Assembly: GCA_006384855.1 (NCBI GenBank)
Contig: VCJN01000156.1
Location: 1-64,000, forward strand
Direction: 5' to 3'
DNA length: 64,000 nt
From: Tetraselmis striata
Lineage: Eukaryota > Chlorophyta > Chlorodendrophyceae > Chlorodendrales > Chlorodendraceae
The notes under the pieces were generated by a model that saw only the letters and a program-made list of their open reading frames with translations, had not been told where the DNA came from and ran no database searches. Below, piece by piece: positions 1 through 12,565 of the stretch (its first letter is position 1; the number at the start of each line of letters is the position of its first letter). The position numbers and the translations under genes are program-made.

Positions 1-276
1 ATTTCTGTACTAAGCGGAGGTTTTGTGGAGGTGCGCCTACCGTACCTCTTGGCGGGTTGAGCGTCGTGCGGGATGCGGGCCGCCTTCAGCCGGCTTGGAG
101 TGTTGATCTTTCAGGTCTGCGTTTGGCGGTAGATCTGTTAATAATGTTTTTTAAGAGCAGTATAAATTTAAAAACAGATCAAATCTACAAGCCGCGTAAA
201 AGCGGGCCGCTGAATACTGGTGTGCATTACAAAAAGGCCAGTAACAAACTGTGAGGGGATGCGCTAATGATCTAAG

Positions 277-475
277 CGTGTTTATGGGGTTTCCTGACGG
301 ATTAAAGCTGTGCTAGTGCGACCCGTACGGTCTGTAGTGGTTTCAAGCCGTTCCCATCGGGGTTTGGTACGGGCTGCCCCATCGCCCGCGAGCCTTGCGC
401 TCCCGGACGGGGAGCTACTTAGGACAGCCACCAGCAGCTCGTTTGCCATCTTCCAGCTCGCTGCCTTCGGCAGCG
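277..475. repeat. Direct repeat, copy 1 of 2 (199 bp)
   Basis: This 199-bp segment recurs almost unchanged at 2321-2519, exactly 2044 bp downstream, with only a few substitutions. Both copies start at a CGTGTTTATGGG-type block and run to a TTCGGCAGCG block. The same orientation and the 2-kb spacing would fit terminal direct repeats of a small retroelement, or two units of a tandem repeat of which the second is internally deleted. I see no convincing protein domain between the copies. Confidence 0.75.
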
Positions 476-2320
476 GCTTCGCGTACTTGTGCGCGCGAGG
501 GTCACTGAGGCTGAACAAGTCCGCACCGAGGTTTATCCACCCGGTAGTGAGTCGTCGTGCCGCGCACATGCGTTACAACATCAGGCAGCGACAGACAGCC
601 CCTCGGTAGTGTGGTTTTCCCTACTCGTGCGCCCGAGGTCGTTTTCCGATTTTTGCCCTGGCTTTGCAGCTGGGACGTTTTCCGGGTAGCGATGCGCACG
701 GCAAGGAATTGGAGCTGGGGGGTCCCCGTTGGGGGGGTTTAAACCTCAACCCCCGAAGTCGAATCGCAGTACATGCCTTCGGGGCTCTCGCAGTGGAGCG
801 CCCTCTCGCAGTAAACTCTTGGGGTTTAGGTGAGGTGGACGCGCTCGGCACCATGGCCGCTGCTCGTCAAGGTTGTCAACGACGACAACTACGCCCACCG
901 CAACAAATCGGCGCGGACGGAGGAGGACGTCCGTGTCGTCGGGGCGGCCACTTGTTGTCCCGCAAGACACTGCAACCCGGTCCGCGTGTCCTCGCAGGAG
1001 GGCGTCGTGGCATCAACGGTCGTTACATGCTGTGGTTTTCCGGAACTACTCGCGTAATTGGTCTGTTACGGGGGTGGCACCGCTCATGCGCCGGTGTTTT
1101 GAGAGGGCTCGTTGCCCTCGCCCCAATCATGTTTCAGCAACGTTTGATGTGGTCGCAGTGGGAGGCGTTTGTGCGGCTCGTGCCGATGCGTCACGACAAC
1201 CTGCAGCTGCCCGCCGGGGGGCAGCTCTACCACATGGCGTGCCTGGCGCCTCGTGGTGTACGTAACTACCCCTGGCCAACTCTGGGTTTGGGACTTCGGC
1301 GGCCGTCGCTTGTGCAGCAGCAGCGGCCGCCTCGTCGTCACCCTCGCCCGGACATCATTGGCATTGTTACGGGCCGGCATGGGCTACAAGGGCCTTTACG
1401 CCGGCCAACCCGCCTCCAACGTCACGGCAACGCATCTGTGAGAACACGAGCTGCCCGCCGGGGGACAGCTCCGCCACCTAACGCGACTTGTGCGTTTCGT
1501 GGCATCATCCTTAGCCTGCGCTTTGTGGGGTGGTCAGCAGCCGTCGCTGGTGCAGCGGCGGCGGCCGGCTCACCGCTCCCCGCAAAGAAAGACCCACAAC
1601 TTACCGAGTCGGCGGGTCTTCTGCGACGTCGCCGACAACCTACCCCGACACACCTAAGAGCCGGTACGACACGACCACACACGGTCCCGCGTTCCCGCGC
1701 CCCTCAGCGTTGTGCGTTTCCCCTGCCGCTCTTTGCGCAAGGAGGCGAAACAACCACCGGTGGTGATGACAACAGCATTACATCGCTGTCATCGCGCGTT
1801 GTTGCGTGTCCACCCCTTGTAACGTGCATCGCCAGTACAGGTACAGAATTACCCTCACATCGGGTACAGCGCACCAGTACTTCACCTGGCGCTATACACG
1901 GCGCGCTCGCGCGCTCGTGCGCGCAGCTGTACTCGTCCTACTGGTGTGTGCCGCTGCTTTGCTGGGCGCTCGTCGCCAACATGGCCACTTCTACCCCTGC
2001 TTCTACTGGCCTGCAGTTCCGGCTCGAGCCGCACGCCGCCACGGCGCGCGGCCGATGATATGGGGCGCCGTCGGGAGACGGCGCCCTAATTCCGCGACAC
2101 GTCCGGCCTATGTCGTGCCGGCGTCAACATCTCTCGTCCGCGTCTGATGCGCCTGCGCCTCGATCGAGGACCTCTTGGCGCGAGACCCCTTCTACAACTC
2201 AAGACATCTTCCGCCTTCGTCTGGTCGGCACGTTTGCCGACTGCCTACGCTCGCAGTCGTAAACGAACCGCGTGTTAACTGGCAAAACCAGAGTCGAATG
2301 CATGACTGAAATGATATAAA
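476..2320. other. Interior between the direct repeats; no recognisable gene
   Basis: GC-rich DNA with several long but unconvincing open frames. Two stretches, about 1200-1330 and 1445-1565, resemble each other (both contain a CTGCCCGCCGGGGG core followed by a CAGC-rich block), which suggests an old internal duplication. No transposase, integrase or reverse transcriptase motif could be read in any frame. The 33 bases at 2281-2313 recur at 2644-2676, giving the order repeat A, interior, repeat B, repeat A, repeat B. Confidence 0.4.
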
Positions 2321-2519
2321 CGTGTTTATGGGATTTCCTAACGGATTAAAGCTGTGCTAGTGCGACCCGTACGGTCTGTAGTGGTTTCAAGCCGTTCCCA
2401 TCGGGGTTTGGTACGGGCTGCCCCATCGCCCGCGAGCCCTGCGCTCCCGGCCGGGGAGCTACTTAGGACAGCCACCAGCAGCTCGTCTGCCATCTTCCAG
2501 CTCGCTGCCTTCGGCAGCG
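2321..2519. repeat. Direct repeat, copy 2 of 2 (199 bp)
   Basis: Second copy of the block at 277-475. It is followed by unrelated sequence until 2644, where a 33-base block beginning GGCAAAACCAGA (also present at 2281-2313, just upstream of this copy) reappears. This fits a truncated second unit of the same element. Confidence 0.75.
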
Positions 2520-2676
2520 CCCTCCCGTTTTCCGCCTCCGCCGTGCGGGCTCCTCCTCCGACATTCCCTCCACTTTCGCTGAACCTTCCTAGCCATACAA
2601 TGGCGCTTTTCCGTGTATGTAAAACAGCCTCCGCACCTTTTTTGGCAAAACCAGACTCGAATGCATGATTGAAATG

Positions 2677-4570
2677 GTGACAAGAGTCTGTCAGCACGGC
2701 GCCCTGCCGGGACTGTAATCAGAATATACTCACCCTCACAACCTCGGAGTAGCACAGACTCTTGTCACCATAAGCGCATCCCCTCGCACAGACCCACCGC
2801 TAAAAGCAGTACAAGCAGCACCGTATCAAAATATCAGCACTACAAGCCGCCTAAAAGCGGCCGGCATCCCGCACGAGGCCGCGCCGGTCGGGCCGGTCGT
2901 CAGGTCTACGGGGCGGGCACGGCGCGAAACGCCAAGCCCGCCGCGTGTACCGGAACCGGACGCCGGACGCCGTCGTTCGACCGTCGTCCGTTGGTCGACG
3001 GACGCCGGGCCCCGGGTCGGCGGACGCGGGGCTGTATATGTGAGTGACCTGAGGCGGCTACACCATACTTGTATTAACATTAATCCTAACATACCCTCTT
3101 CTGGTGCTGCTTCCACCTCGCTGCACCTGCTGCAGTGGATGTTTCCTAGCTATTGCCTATTCGGGTGGTTTCTTGATCGCCTTTTGCAGCTAGCTCATGT
3201 AGTCGCTAACTAATATTAATCCTTACATACACCATAATCGGCATTCTCTCTGCCGATGTGCAGATGGCCAAGTCTGATGCGTGTGGTCGTGCCCATTCTG
3301 CGTCTCCTCGTGTTACTGCTTCCACCCCGCAGTCGCTGTAGAGGACCTTTCTTATTGCCCCCTTTTTTGGTGATTTTCGATATCGCCTTCGGCTGCGAGT
3401 TCATGTATATAATCAGCAGTGAAGACGAGCTGCGGTGCCGCGTTATTTGGCGTATCAGACGAATATCAAGCGTGCCTGGGCTAGAATACACGCGCGTCCA
3501 TTCAGAAACTGGCCGTACTCGTACCTGTACCGTGAAATCAAACGACCGAATACCGAACTTAAAACGGTTAATTCATAACGACGCAGCACACGCGGAGGAG
3601 GAGGACATTCGTGATTGTTGTAGTATGTTTCCGGTGTAATTTAAAATAAATTCGTCTTAGTTGCAGGATTTTTACGGGTTATGGTACCAGCGCCTAGAAA
3701 TCAAACGAGCAAATATCGAACGTATGACGGTTCATTCACGAAGACGCAGCACACGCGGAGGAGGAGGAGGCCTCAGATTTCGTAATTAAAACGCGGTGCA
3801 ACCGGTATTGCTTCGCTCACACTGCGGGCAATTTCGGACCACCTCCGTTTTCTCCGCTCAACCCAAGAGGTAGGGGAACTTTAGACCCTTACTAAAAGTA
3901 TCATCAGTAATCCTTTAGTATCCATTTCAATGGGCAAGCTGCAAAAAGCGACAGGGAAACCGCCCGACAAGGCACCAGGAAACGCCCGCTACTACGGTAA
4001 CTGCGAGGTAGAAGCAGCAGCATAAAAGGAAGCGGGCGGATGAGCACGAGCACACGCAAAAGACTCGGCCGTCTGCACGGCATAGAGAATACCGCCCAAG
4101 GTACCATGCAGCCATGCACGCATTGTCAAGCAAGAACCCGTTGTAGCAACCCCCGCCGTGCGCGCGACAGGTTATGGCGGAACTCAACATGCGTACGGGT
4201 ATCAGTACGGATATCGGTACGGTACAGTTATCGGGCGGATGTGAGATACGGGCTGAGTCATACGATTCTTCGTCCGTGCCTCACCAATTGCCACTCGACT
4301 CTGCCCATATTGCACCTCTGGACACTTGGGTCCAATGATGGTGGTCAATAGCCGGTGGTTCGCATCGAGGGCACTTCTAGGGCCCGATTCGGGCGTGGGA
4401 TGGGCGCCGATGGGGGTGGTCCCTGTACGGGTACATGAGACACCGTATGCACGCTATTTCACCGATTTTAAACACTGGGCAGTTGCGCCGTGGTGCGTAA
4501 AGCGTACCCACCTACTCGAGCGTGACATGCAATGGCGCCGGGCGGGCGTGCCCACCTGCCCACCCAACAT
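2677..4570. other. Intergenic DNA with short dispersed and direct repeats
   Basis: No gene seen. A block at 3536-3617 recurs in diverged form at 3697-3790 (offset about 161 bp); both contain a GACGCAGCACACGCGGAG core. A block around 3369-3408 containing GATATCGCCTTC is repeated near 58713-58750, and more loosely around 3160-3200, so it belongs to a dispersed family. The remainder shows no readable protein. Confidence 0.45.
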
Positions 4571-5400
4571 AACGGCCACCCTATATGAACCGGCATGTCG
4601 TCGAAACCGGTTACGTGCACGTCGACACTTCGTCTTTCGGTTGGGGCCTCGTTCTTGGTACGAAATTAACAACACGAGGCTCGGGGTTCTTGGTACGACG
4701 ACGACCGCTCTACGCACATTACCCCAAAAGAGCTCGAAGCCATTCGTTTGGTTATTGAGTTCTTTCTCCCCATGCTCCGCAACCGGCACATACGCTTGCA
4801 CGAGGACAACAAGGCGGTTGTCGGTGTCCTCACCAATCTCACCTCTCGCTCCCCGCGCCTCATGGTTGAGCTGATCAAAACTTGGTACCTCATGGGCACG
4901 CACGGCATTCCCTTGCCCGTGCGCCACATTTATTCCTGGGCTCGCCGCCCCAATCGCGAATCTACCGGCGATGATGACTCAACCCGCCTCGATTCGCCTC
5001 GCTCACTGCACCGGCATCGGCCGCTTTGCGACGTCCGAAAACGCCCTCATGCCCCGCTACAACGCGCGCTGGCGGGAACCGCGATGCCAGGCCATCGACG
5101 CCTTGCACCTTTCAAACGCCGCGAACGCTGCGAACGTCACTGGCGCAACCCCCCCTCGAACCTCATCATTCGGCAATCTTGTCTCCAAATTGGAGTCTAG
5201 TGGTGCCGCAGCCATCGTCGTTGTCCCCTATTGGTCTGACAAAGCTTGGTACCCTCTCCTTACACGCGGTCCAGGAAGCCGCGACCCGACCTCTTCATTT
5301 CTGGTCAAGCATATTGGCGACCGCCTTCCCAATGGCGCGCCCCGCTGGCATGTCGTCGCCTTTAACATTCCCGCTTGTGACCCCCGCCCGTAGCATTGAT
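4571..5400 (+). pseudogene. DIRS-type retroelement pol remnant (RNase H and methylase-like part)
   Basis: Three reading frames must be joined to follow the protein, so this is a fossil. It begins near 4612 with a VHVDTSSFGWG stretch, the first active-site strand of DIRS RNase H. It continues in another frame near 4730-4960 with PKELEAIRLVIEFFLPML, HEDNKAVV and LTSRSPRLM blocks, then shifts again near 4970-5270 into a part with LMPRYNARWREP, ALHLSNA and a SGAAAIVVVPYW block. The last part matches the N6-methylase-like tail seen in chlorophyte DIRS elements; its catalytic NPPW is broken. Reverse transcriptase proper is not present upstream. Family identification is from memory of motif order. 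Confidence 0.7.
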
Positions 5401-6961
5401 GCTGTGCCCTGCACTTATTTCTTGTCCGCAAACCAGACGTTCCTCTTAAAATGTCCCTTTTGAACTGTTGACTACTAGTTTTTGGGGTTTCTCCCGATGT
5501 ACGGGACAACCTTGGCACGGTGCCCGTACGTTGCGCACATATCTGCGCGCGCATGCTTACGGGGGCCGGCAAGGCCCACCACATGTCTTCACGGCGGCCG
5601 ACCAGTCCACTCTCCTTTGCTGTGGCACGTGCTATCGAGCGCACCATAGCCCCCGCCCCCCTCCCCTCGTTTGTGGGCTTGTTTGCATGCAAAATCCCGA
5701 CTATCACAATATGAAAACAGGCCTGGATTTCTTCGGCAAACCAAAGGTCTGTGTGTAAGAGGGAGCTATTCAATAGAGAGTAGCCGAAAAGTGCGCAGGT
5801 TTAGTGACACGGGAAGGGCGGGGGACTTGCGGCAAATGGCCAAAAGGTGGTGGGATGGCGGGTTGTGCGGGTAGGAGACCATCACATAACCAAGTAGTAG
5901 GGAGTGTTCCCATCTAGCGGACGATATTGTTTTATAAGATACGGCGGGCTACCGATGATTTTGTCGACTACATCACACTTAAGTGCCGAAATACGGCATG
6001 AATTCAAAACATCGCGGATGTACATGTGTGCGCTTGCTCTTTCGGCGCCATCTCTATTATTTGGCGTGCCGCAGAGGCTGCGGGCATCATGTGTCGACGA
6101 CATCCGCGCATACCCAAAAGGTTGGAGGGGGAAATAGAAACCCCAAGAACACAGCTCGAGACATTTCAAAGGGAGGTGGGCAAGGGAGATTAGCCACCTC
6201 GGTCTTCACGACTATGGAGAGGACGGCGGGGCGGCGCCCGACGTAGCGGGGGGGGGGGGGCATGGTACACTGTGAGATTGAGATGTGACGTAAATGTGCC
6301 CTACTGGTGACGAACGACGACATACGGGGACGATACGGGACGGACGAGGGACGTGGATTTCATACCGAGTAGCGACGACTATCGCGCGCGACCTGTAAAG
6401 TACTATATGAATATCTCGTTTCCATAATTTCATCAAATTGATATGCGCACGCGGGCTCGCGTGTCGCCCGCCGTACAGGCCGTACCGGCGGAGCACCCGG
6501 GCTAAGTACATGCGGCTGTACGCACTCACTGCACATCGCCGCACATCGCTGCACATCACTGCACAACGCGGGGTCGCTAGCGTCGCAGTGCGCCACGCTG
6601 GCGGGCCGCGCCCCCGGCCTTTGCCAAGGAGTAATCACGATAAGTACTGGCACGGTGCGGCGGCCTACTCTCGCGAAGCCCGTGCGTGCCCGCACAGCAA
6701 TGGTGCTTAGTTCGCGCGTAGCGTTGCGGCACAGCATGCATGTGCCGGCTGGGTGCCGGGAGTGCGTGGCAAACCATGATCGCAGGCTGCCGGCATGCGA
6801 TCATGGCTTGCGCGGCAGTCACGGCGGAGGTGTGGGCCGGTGTCGCGGAGGCGCTTTTAGTACATTGCTGGGCATCACTTCGCCGTTGTGGGCGGTGCCC
6901 ACCACAAAACAGCTCCTGCCTAATGTTCTATACATATGAAATTCAGACTTTAGGGGGGCGG
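5401..6961. other. Intergenic DNA, no gene recognised
   Basis: Mixed-composition DNA between the DIRS fossil and the minus-strand gene ending at 6962. It contains a G run near 6247-6260, a short CACATCGC tandem near 6530-6570, and an imperfect hairpin at about 6774-6807 built on CATGATCGCA and its complement. The minus-strand gene could have further exons here, because its stop follows a possible splice donor, but no matching exon was found. Confidence 0.35.
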
Positions 6962-7789
6962 CTAGGGCACCTTCGTGAGGTCTGCCACAGTTGGAAGCCG
7001 CGCCAAGTGTTCCCTAAAAGCTGTGAGGATACTGTGCCTTTTTGGGCTTACCGTTGGGAAATACCCCTCGCGCCACTTATGAATGGGTTCCATGTGCGCA
7101 AGCCTTGGCGGGGAAGTCGCGGTCCACGTCAAAGGGGCATAGGGGAGGAAAGACCCGACGTGGTGCGTGCTCCCGGGGATTGCCGTTCTGTCTGTCTCCC
7201 ACTTGTGGGCTTCCTTTGTGATGTCGGACAGGAACCGGCTGATTCTGTCCGTCTGAATCCATGTGTGGGTGAGGGCTTCTTGCACCACGCGTGCGGTCAG
7301 CCGCATGAGTTGGAACAGCGGGAACTGCTCCGCATGGGCCCCAGCGAGGAGAGGCTCCATAGCCCCGTCGTCATCGTGCTCGACGAGTACAGCGGCCTGC
7401 TTCGCAGCGATCTCGAGCATATCCTCGGCGCCTTGCAGCCACACCAAATCCGAACCGCGGAGGTATGTGAGACGCGTATCAGCGTCGACGATGTCCCCGT
7501 CCATATCGGGCTGATCAAGCAGGAAGAGCTTGTACTGGGCGAGCGCGTCCGCGCCGACATCCAGCAAAGTGTGCCAGTGCCAAGCGTGGCGCAGGGAGCG
7601 GTAGAGGGCCGGGTTGCTGGACTGGGTGGGAGTCCAGCCGCCGGGGAGATGGATGTATTCCCCTCTCATGTCCTCGTCGGTGAGTCTATTTGGTAGCGTG
7701 TTCTCCTCCACGCTCGCGTATGCTAGTTGGGTGCGTGTACAGCGCTCCACCATCCTGGCCCTTTTCTGGGGTGTCATCGATAGTGCCAT
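6962..7789 (-). CDS. Unrecognised 275-aa protein, possibly transposon-encoded
   Basis: An open frame of 276 codons starting at an ATG in a good context (ACCATGG) at 7789-7787; an upstream in-frame extension exists but lacks a better start. The product is acidic to neutral with no signal peptide, membrane span or recognised fold. Blocks such as EDMRGEYIHLPGGWTPTQ, DLVWLQGAEDMLEIA and LTHTWIQTDRISRFL look like a genuine globular protein, and codon use is normal for the region. The last codons, CTCACGAAG then GTGCCC, could be a splice donor, so the C-terminus may lie in another exon. It lies about 640 bp from, and points away from, the TNP2 transposase start, which would fit an accessory gene of the same element. 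Function unknown. Confidence 0.5.
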   Translation of the reverse strand: MALSMTPQKRARMVERCTRTQLAYASVEENTLPNRLTDEDMRGEYIHLPGGWTPTQSSNPALYRSLRHAWHWHTLLDVGADALAQYKLFLLDQPDMDGDIVDADTRLTYLRGSDLVWLQGAEDMLEIAAKQAAVLVEHDDDGAMEPLLAGAHAEQFPLFQLMRLTARVVQEALTHTWIQTDRISRFLSDITKEAHKWETDRTAIPGSTHHVGSFLPYAPLTWTATSPPRLAHMEPIHKWREGYFPTVSPKRHSILTAFREHLARLPTVADLTKVP

Positions 7790-8429
7790 GGTGGGTGGTG
7801 CAACTGGTGACACTTCGTCGCCTCTTGTGATTGATATCCTTGCGAAGCAGGCGGCGTCGCGCGTCCGTACCGTCGCGGCGCTGCTGCGTGCGCGATATAC
7901 ATATCGCGGAGTGGGCAAGTGCTGCCGTCGCTAGGTGTGCGTGAACATAAAGATAAGCGGCGATATACACCCGATATTAGCCCGGTGTATTGACGCTTAT
8001 TTGCGTAGTCGCAGCGCGAGTAGTAGTACGATGTATCGGTGCAGTCCCGGGCGCGCGCCCCCACGACGTGTGCGCGCGCGATGTGCGGCACGTTGTGTGC
8101 GGCGATGTGCGTCACGTTGTGTGCGGCGATGTAAGGCGCGACTGGCGGAGGTGTGGGCGGATGTAGGTGGTCCGGTAGCTTAGGTGGCTGGTAGGCGGTA
8201 GGTGGTGTTCGTAGGTGCGCGTTTTAATGCAGCCGCCCTAACTGCTGATGATTGTGTAACGCCCCAGCACGCGCATGAAGTACGGGGTCGCCTCTCGGTC
8301 ATCACCGCCGCTCACCGCTGAACCAAGCGCGGACAGCCGCGCACTCGCATCTGTGCTCCCTGCCGGTGGTGGGCTACATCCACCCCAACTCTCAACCCCC
8401 CCCCCCCGCGCGCGCGCGCGGCAGCAGGC
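7790..8429. promoter_or_regulatory. Intergenic region between divergent genes
   Basis: About 640 bp separating the minus-strand gene (start 7789) and the transposase start at 8430. It is GC-rich with alternating GTGCGC and TGTGCGGCGATGT tandem segments near 8065-8130. A C run and a (GC)n tract (about 8397-8420) end 10 bases before the transposase ATG. Presumed shared promoter space; no TATA box could be singled out. Confidence 0.35.
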
Positions 8430-11400
8430 ATGCCGGCAAAGGGATGGATAGCGAGTGTGTCGGATTGCGTGTACTCATGCATGCACTGCCGGGGCACCGT
8501 GGCGGGCACATGTGATAAGATGGCGCGAGACCGGCACTTCCTAAAATTCCCGACCTGTAGCCACTCGTTGAAGCGTGCGGCTAAGTTGCGCCGCAAGGCC
8601 GCCTTATCACAAGCAGCAGCAGCAGGGGCGGCAGCAGCAGCAGCAACAGCAGCAACAGGGGCGGCAGCAGGAGTAGCTGCAGCCGTCGGAAACGCCCCGC
8701 CGGCGCCGGTCTCGGACGACGGCGGCTCGAAGGTGGACGATGTGATGGGCGTGGGGGAAGACCCCGTTGGCGAAGACGGTATGGGTATCGACGCGCCTGC
8801 GTGGCCGCCAGCGGGCGTGGAAGCCGCCGATGAGGATGTGATACGGGAAGGCGATCCCGGTGACTTCTACATGAAGGTCATCGCCAAGAAGTTCCGGGGA
8901 TTATGGCACTACGGCGTGACAACCGGCGTCGTTACCGAGTGGGTGTTGGAGGACTACGGCGGGGCGACCCAGTGGCGTGGTGTTTTCGAGGACGGTGACA
9001 CTGTGGACCTTCTGCGTTCAGAGGTGAGTGGGCCCGGCCTGTGTGCTGGTGGCACCACTCACCTGCGGTTGTATGGAATCACACGCACCCGCCCGGTCGG
9101 CGTGGCAGGTTGTGGAGGCTATGGCGGCTGCACAGGAGCACCCCCCTGTGGATACGGACGGGGAAGGTCGCTTGGTAACCGTCCCTGAAGGCGATGACCA
9201 GTCCAGTGAATCCGAAGAGGAGGGCTGGGAAAGGGGGGGGGACGCGGCTGGCGCCGGGTGGACGAGCGATGAGGAGGAGGAGGAGGAGGCGCACCTCCGG
9301 GCGTGGGAGTCTGCGGCTGTGCCGGGGTCCGAGACGAACGCCCTCACGTTTGCAGTCATGAAGTGCTCGGCCCAGGTGAAGAGCAAGAATTCCAACAACT
9401 CCGCTGACAGCGAGTGGCAGCTGTTGCATGACATCATGCCCGCCGGCTTCACCTGGGGTGGGATGGCCGTGCCACGCAGCTACAAGGCGATGCGGAAGTT
9501 CCTGCGGATACGGCCGGGATGTGCCTGGGTGCGTGCGTGCTTGACGCGGCGCGTCTTGGGGTGTCAGGCCCCTCACGCTCCTCGCCTCCCGATGCATGCA
9601 GGTGCCTGATACATCCAGATATGTCCGGCACATGTGCCCCAAGGGGTGCGTGGCGTTCAGCGGGGCGCCCGGAAGGCTGCCGAATGGGCGAACCTCCCCG
9701 ACCAGCACTGCCCGGAGTGCAATGCCGACAGGTTTATCCGCACGCCGCAGTCCCTGAAGCTCACGGCTGCACGGGTTTGGTACGTCTTGAGCGTGGTGGA
9801 CATCATCAAGGGCTGGTTCCGAGACCCTGCGTGGTACGCTTGCTGGAAGAAGGGGACGGACGTGTCTATCAACGCCTTCCGCGCCTCGTCGGAGGCGGAG
9901 CGCCTGAATGAAGGCGGGCACGGCACCGGCCTCGCCGCGGGAGACTTCCTCCATGCCGACAACGGGATCTACACACTCACAGATGATGGCTTCCTGTCGC
10001 ACCTTCGGGCCACCCAGTCTGTCACCGGGGTTGGGATCAGGTGTGAGGACATGCCGCCCCACATGCTGACCTCCAGGAGCAACTGGCACCCAGTCGCACT
10101 CATCGGCCCCCCGGAGCCGCCCAACCTGGGCAAAATACTGTTAGAGGTGCTGCACGAGCTCGCGGTGCTTGGCGAGCATGGAGTGAGGGTCACCCCCGCA
10201 GACGGGGGGGAACAGTTCGTGCACAAGGTCTTCCTCGGTACGTGGGTGTGTGACGCCCAGGGCAGACGAAAGATCTTTATGCAGGGGGGGGGGGGGGGGG
10301 GGGCTAGCCAGCTCAGAGGTTGCCCCTGGTGCCGTCTGCGGAGCCATGTGGAGGGCCCGGACGGCACGGTGAAGGTGGCGCCTGCGGGGTATGCAAAGGA
10401 CGTCATCCAGAGGGTGGATGGCGTAGAGTACCAGGCTGTGCGCACAGGCGCGAGCTGCCTCCTGCTCTCCGGCGACCAGATGCTGGAGCAGATGGGCGTC
10501 ATCGGCCAGATAGAGGAGGACTTGGCCTAGTCGGCCCTTGATTGGGATGAGGTCGGCGAACTGAGCCCCGCTGCCCGGCGTGCGTTCAACACAACCCGGC
10601 TGGCGGAGGCCAAGCAGAACACTGGCTGCCATGGCGTGTGCCAGGTGCCTGCGGTCCCGGGCTATGTCAGCATGGTCAACCTCTTCCCCCTCGCGCCGGA
10701 CCACCTGTGCTTTTTGGGCTTGGGAAAGGAATTTTGGAGGAACTTCCTCGACGTGCTGGGCCACGTTGGATTTCGGGCTATGAAGCACGAAGACCGGCGC
10801 AAGGCTTTAGTCCTGATACCCAGCAACTTTGGACGCGGGTTGCGCCCTTCGTTTGCGGTGTCCAAGAAGTCGAAAGGTAAGCACCCCCCCTTCCCCTTCC
10901 CCCCCCATGGGCGTGGGCGGCGTGGGCGGGCGCGGGGGCGTGACGGCATTCCCCTTCATGACTGCAGGGTCAGGCAAGGTGACGGTGCAGTCCGGCTGGG
11001 TCATCGAGGACTGCTGGCACCCTCGGAAACGTTTTCCCTTCTTACCGCCGGTCCACTGTTCGAGGAGGCCCGGGTGAAGGCGATCATGCCCGGGAAGGAG
11101 CTCGCGTCCCCAGCGGTGATGCGTGCGGTGTCGCAGCTGGGGGTGCTTGGGCACATGTACAAGCGCCTGCAAGGAGCTGTGTGGTTCGTCACGCGGTGGG
11201 GGTTGCAGAACGTGGTGACGGAGGAGGACGGCCCTGAGCGCAAGGCGCAGGTGGACGCGCTCACCAGGGAGGGGAGGACTCGATACCTAGCGGACATCAC
11301 CGTGTATGCCCGCCTGGCTGAGGGAAACGGCTTCGTGTCGCTCCTCGTCTCCAACTTGCACTCGGCGGTGTGCCGCATGATCCACCAGATGCTGGCTTGC

Positions 11401-12565
11401 GGGCACCCCCTTGCGGAGCTGTGGATGGAGAACCTCACGGGCTTCTTGAAGGCGGGCGCCAAGCGCGTGCTGCCGAAGAATGTCTGCGAGACCATGATGA
11501 GGGACCTCCTTTTCGCGCAGCAGATCAACCGCCTGAAGGCGCATCGCCTCTACCGGGAACCCAACCCCAACAAGAAGGTCTCTTCTCCGCCCCCCCCCCC
11601 CCCCCCGCCTCTTGCTGCCTCCTCCGCCACGTGCACCCATACCCACCCACCCACCCACCCCCCCACACACACACACACATACACTCACACTCGTACTCAC
11701 AGCGACCCACCCACACACACAGGGGTACATGGCCCCAGACGACGCAGGCCCCGGCGCCGTGGAGACGCCCATCCGGTTGGTTGGGAGCGCATCCGCTGCG
11801 TGGGAGCACGCGGTGGACTTCAAGGACCATTTGGAGAAGCTGCTGGACGACGTCCGACGTACGGTGCAGGGCTCGCACTCGTATGCACCCATACTCGCGG
11901 GGTGGGGTGCGGTCCTGCCGGGCTGGAGCCCCAGCGGTGGCGCTGGGGGGCTCGTGGCCTACAAGGCGGCGTCGCTTCGCAACGGCGACAAGCCCCGGCT
12001 TCACCCGGGGGGGGAAGACGGGGAGACGTCGAGAGACAACTCCTCCTTTGTGTACAAGATGTTGAAGCAATTCCCCAACGCCGACCCACCCCCCTACACC
12101 ACCGAGGAGCTGGAGAGCGAGGAGGAGCTGCCAAGAAACCTGCTGGCGGAGCGCGAAGACGCCAAGTACACCACCATGGTCGCGCGAGCTCAACACTTCT
12201 ACCTTGCCACGCCACCGCCCCCGCTAGGGGTTGACTCGGACGGCAGCCGTGGCAGCGCGCGGCCCATTTGGGCTGCATTGTGTACGTTGTGGACGCCGGA
12301 ACGAGCCCACACTGCCGTGGGCTTGGACTTGTGGAGAGTGCCGGGCGGCGGCGGTGGATCCGGCGGGGTGGAGGCCCTTGTCCTACTAGATGGTCCGGGC
12401 ATCCGCAAGGTGGATGTTCTCATGGCCCCTGCCGACATGTCCTCCGCGAAGGCTGCCGACTTGGGCGTCGACGCCGGGGAGCTGCTGGTGGCGGGGATCC
12501 ACACAAGGTCGCAGGACGGTGCGCGAGGGGGGGGGGGGGTGGGGGGGGCAGCGGCTGTGGGATAG
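8430..12565 (+). pseudogene. TNP2-family (CACTA/EnSpm-like) transposase, decayed
   Basis: A multi-exon transposase reading left to right, broken in several places. Exon 1 (8430-9023) is alanine-rich, and exon 2 starts at 9109. The TNP2 domain then shows, in order: HMCPKGCVAFSG with a CPEC knuckle (9630-9725); the ADNGIYTLTDDG region; a WHPVALIGPPEPPN block; EVLHELAVLGEHGV; a GCPWC knuckle (10320); HGVCQVPAVPGY; PLAPDHLCFLGLGKEFW (10700); and, after an intron at 10876-10971, the NLHSAVCRM / GHPLAELWMENLTGFLK block (11355-11450). Another intron (11579-11721) carries C and CA tracts. Breaks: a frame change near 9660-9680, an in-frame TAG at 10528, and a second frame change near 11020. An 18-G run sits inside the frame at 10287. 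Loss of function is likely. Confidence 0.8.

Noticed and set aside
664..2058. 464-codon open frame on the plus strand
   Set aside because: Arg/Pro/Gly-rich with no motif; explained by GC-rich sequence with few stops and by an internal duplication. The start is not an ATG in good context.
8430..12565. Assignment of the transposase to the KDZ superfamily
   Set aside because: KDZ elements also carry Ulp1-type proteases, but the motif order HMCPKGC, CPEC, IGPPEPPN, GCPWC, PDHLCFLG and NLH...ELWMENL is that of TNP2/CACTA.
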